From the NCBI GenBank assembly GCA_022712845.1, contig JAFLJV010000137.1:1-6558 (forward strand): 6,558 bases of DNA, in the 5' to 3' direction. Shown one piece after another: positions 5,531-6,558 of this stretch (the stretch's first letter is position 1; each line of letters begins with the position of its first letter). The notes under the pieces are model-generated. The model saw only the letters and a program-made list of their open reading frames with translations. It had not been told where the DNA came from and ran no database searches. Source of the stretch: Sulfurimonas sp. GTDB lineage: Bacteria; Campylobacterota; Campylobacteria; Campylobacterales; Sulfurimonadaceae. The translations under genes and the position numbers were made by a program.

Positions 5531-6379
5531 ATGCGTATTTTTCTTATAATGGCAATATTTATAACAAGTGTTTATGCTAATATATTTAGCAATAAAGAAC
5601 AATCTGATGCTGCTGCTTATATGGAGGCTCTAAAAGATTTAATTGTATCTACACAAAGAACAAGAGGTGTTACAAGTGCTTACCTAAATGGAAACCACTC
5701 AGCAATAGTTGTTATATACTCACATAGAGAAGATATGAAAAAAGCGATAGGAAGAATGGAAGCTTTACCTCTTTCATCAGACCCTATAATAAGTGACAGA
5801 GCAACTGCACTAAGCTTATCATTGATAAAACTAAATCAAGAAGCACTTGAAATCACTCCTAAAGAATCGTTTGATCGCCATTGTGAAAATATTGCTCAAG
5901 CACTTATGCTTGCTCAAACTGTAAGCAAAAAAGGTTTCCAAAACTTAAATGCTTTTAGTAAAAGTGCTTCTAGTATTATGCTTGAAACTATTTTACCACT
6001 CTCAGAATCTCTTGGTCAATTACGTGCACTTGGTAGTGGTATAGCAGCTAAAAAAGATTCTACAAAAAATGATAAATATAAAATAAAAGCATTACTTCAA
6101 AAAATAAAATCACTTAGTGCTAAATTACATGAGGATATAACTACTATCGCACATAAATACAAGAGTAAATATGATTTAAAGCTAGATGAAGAGTTAGTCA
6201 AAGTTGAAAATATTATAAAAACATTTTCAAAATTTACAAAAAAAGAACTACTAACAGAAAATATTTCTCTTGATTCTATGACCTACTTTGATGAGGGAAC
6301 AAATACTGTTGATAGTGTAATTCGCCTTTTTGATATAAATGCTAAAGCGATTAAAGAAGATTCAAAAGGATGGTTTTAA
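5531..6379 (+). CDS. Secreted NIT-like (nitrate/nitrite-sensing) domain protein
   Basis: This 282-residue protein has a short signal peptide (hydrophobic 3-15, likely cleavage after VYA at 14-16) and an otherwise helical body with no membrane segment, so it is probably periplasmic. Two elements recall the NIT sensor domain: LIVSTQRTRGVTSAYL (37-52), matching the L-x-x-x-Q-x-[ED]-R-G-x-[ST]-x-x-[YF]-L hallmark of its first helix, and SESLGQLRALGSGIAAKK (158-175) with the conserved L-x-x-L-R later on. In known proteins NIT domains are extracellular or periplasmic parts of chemoreceptors, kinases or cyclase-type enzymes. Here no signalling domain is fused; residues 185-282 are charged helices with no recognised motif. 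It may bind a ligand and hand the signal to another protein. A lone cysteine (C118) is present. It diverges from the NosL/ABC array, with its own promoter, and its 3' end overlaps the convergent gene by 4 bases. Confidence 0.75.
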   Translation: MRIFLIMAIFITSVYANIFSNKEQSDAAAYMEALKDLIVSTQRTRGVTSAYLNGNHSAIVVIYSHREDMKKAIGRMEALPLSSDPIISDRATALSLSLIKLNQEALEITPKESFDRHCENIAQALMLAQTVSKKGFQNLNAFSKSASSIMLETILPLSESLGQLRALGSGIAAKKDSTKNDKYKIKALLQKIKSLSAKLHEDITTIAHKYKSKYDLKLDEELVKVENIIKTFSKFTKKELLTENISLDSMTYFDEGTNTVDSVIRLFDINAKAIKEDSKGWF

Positions 6380-6558
6380 GAGCGTCTAAGAAGCATTAAT
6401 CTTCTTATAAAGAGTACAAGAAGTGCAACAGCTAAAATCTTAAAATCTAACTCACTTGCCATATGAAGATTTAAGAAAGTATCACTCTGCGTTGCTTCAG
6501 GACCTATTGCTTGCATAGAAAGAATCTTTGGTGCATAAACTCCACTAAACATAAATGA
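6376..6558 (-). CDS. Membrane protein C-terminus, possibly DUF4149-like (partial)
   Basis: The minus strand is open from the window edge (6558) to a TAA at 6378-6376, giving 60 codons of a gene that begins outside. The peptide contains MFSGVYAPKILSM, then FLNLHMASELDFKILAVALL, and ends in a hydrophobic helix followed by a basic tail (IRRLMLLRRS). This indicates an inner-membrane protein whose last segment ends in the cytoplasm. The F-x-x-L-H-x-x-S-E element before a final membrane helix recalls the C-terminus of DUF4149/TMEM205-like proteins, but that is a weak resemblance. The stop codon overlaps the stop of the NIT-like gene by 4 bases, so the two are convergent with no room for a terminator between them. 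Confidence 0.65.
   Translation of the reverse strand, partial: SFMFSGVYAPKILSMQAIGPEATQSDTFLNLHMASELDFKILAVALLVLFIRRLMLLRRS

Overview
The window looks like the chromosome of a Campylobacterota (epsilonproteobacterial) species, perhaps an Arcobacter- or Sulfurimonas-like organism. The evidence is very low G+C, A/T-ending codons, short or overlapping gene junctions, a NosL-type protein of the kind found in denitrifying or microaerobic members of that phylum, and an FtsZ-like tail ending in DIPSYMRQQQD. The genus cannot be fixed from the sequence alone.

Layout. Bases 1-122 hold the last 39 codons of a + strand gene, most likely ftsZ, closed by an intrinsic terminator (128-177). Bases 153-302 carry an open minus-strand stretch with no start codon; its peptide resembles the C-terminus of a pyruvate kinase and it is probably a gene remnant. 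From 5310 down to 328 there is a tightly packed minus-strand array of seven genes. In transcription order they are: an 8-stranded-type outer-membrane barrel protein; a secreted NosL-domain protein with an unusual cytochrome-c-like N-terminal half; a 100-residue membrane-anchored periplasmic protein; a MacB/FtsX-type ABC permease; its LolD-type ATPase; an 8-TM membrane protein whose five cysteines are all predicted to face the periplasm; and a cysteine-free Crp/Fnr regulator. The middle five genes overlap or nearly abut (8, 11, 4 and 1 nt overlaps) and must be co-translated. The regulator follows 31 bases later. Diverging from the array is a + strand gene (5531-6379) for a secreted protein related to NIT (nitrate/nitrite-sensing) domains. 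It ends convergently, with a 4-base overlap, against the 3' end of a minus-strand membrane protein gene that runs off the window.

How it may work together (inference). The NosL domain points to Cu(I) binding or delivery in the periplasm. The ABC pair is of the mechanotransmission type that acts on periplasmic or outer-leaflet substrates. The 8-TM protein offers a periplasmic cysteine centre (HHCPLC, CC and a lone Cys). Together they look like a periplasmic copper- or thiol-handling machine that is not the classical NosDFY system. The terminal Crp/Fnr protein keeps the E-x-x-S-R recognition residues of FNR. A 9/10 FNR-like half-site pair (5376-5389) lies about 40 bases upstream of the predicted start of transcription of the outer-membrane gene, so low oxygen or nitrogen oxides could control the array. 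A standalone NIT-like protein next door fits a nitrogen-oxide theme, but no nosZ, nap or nir gene is visible here.
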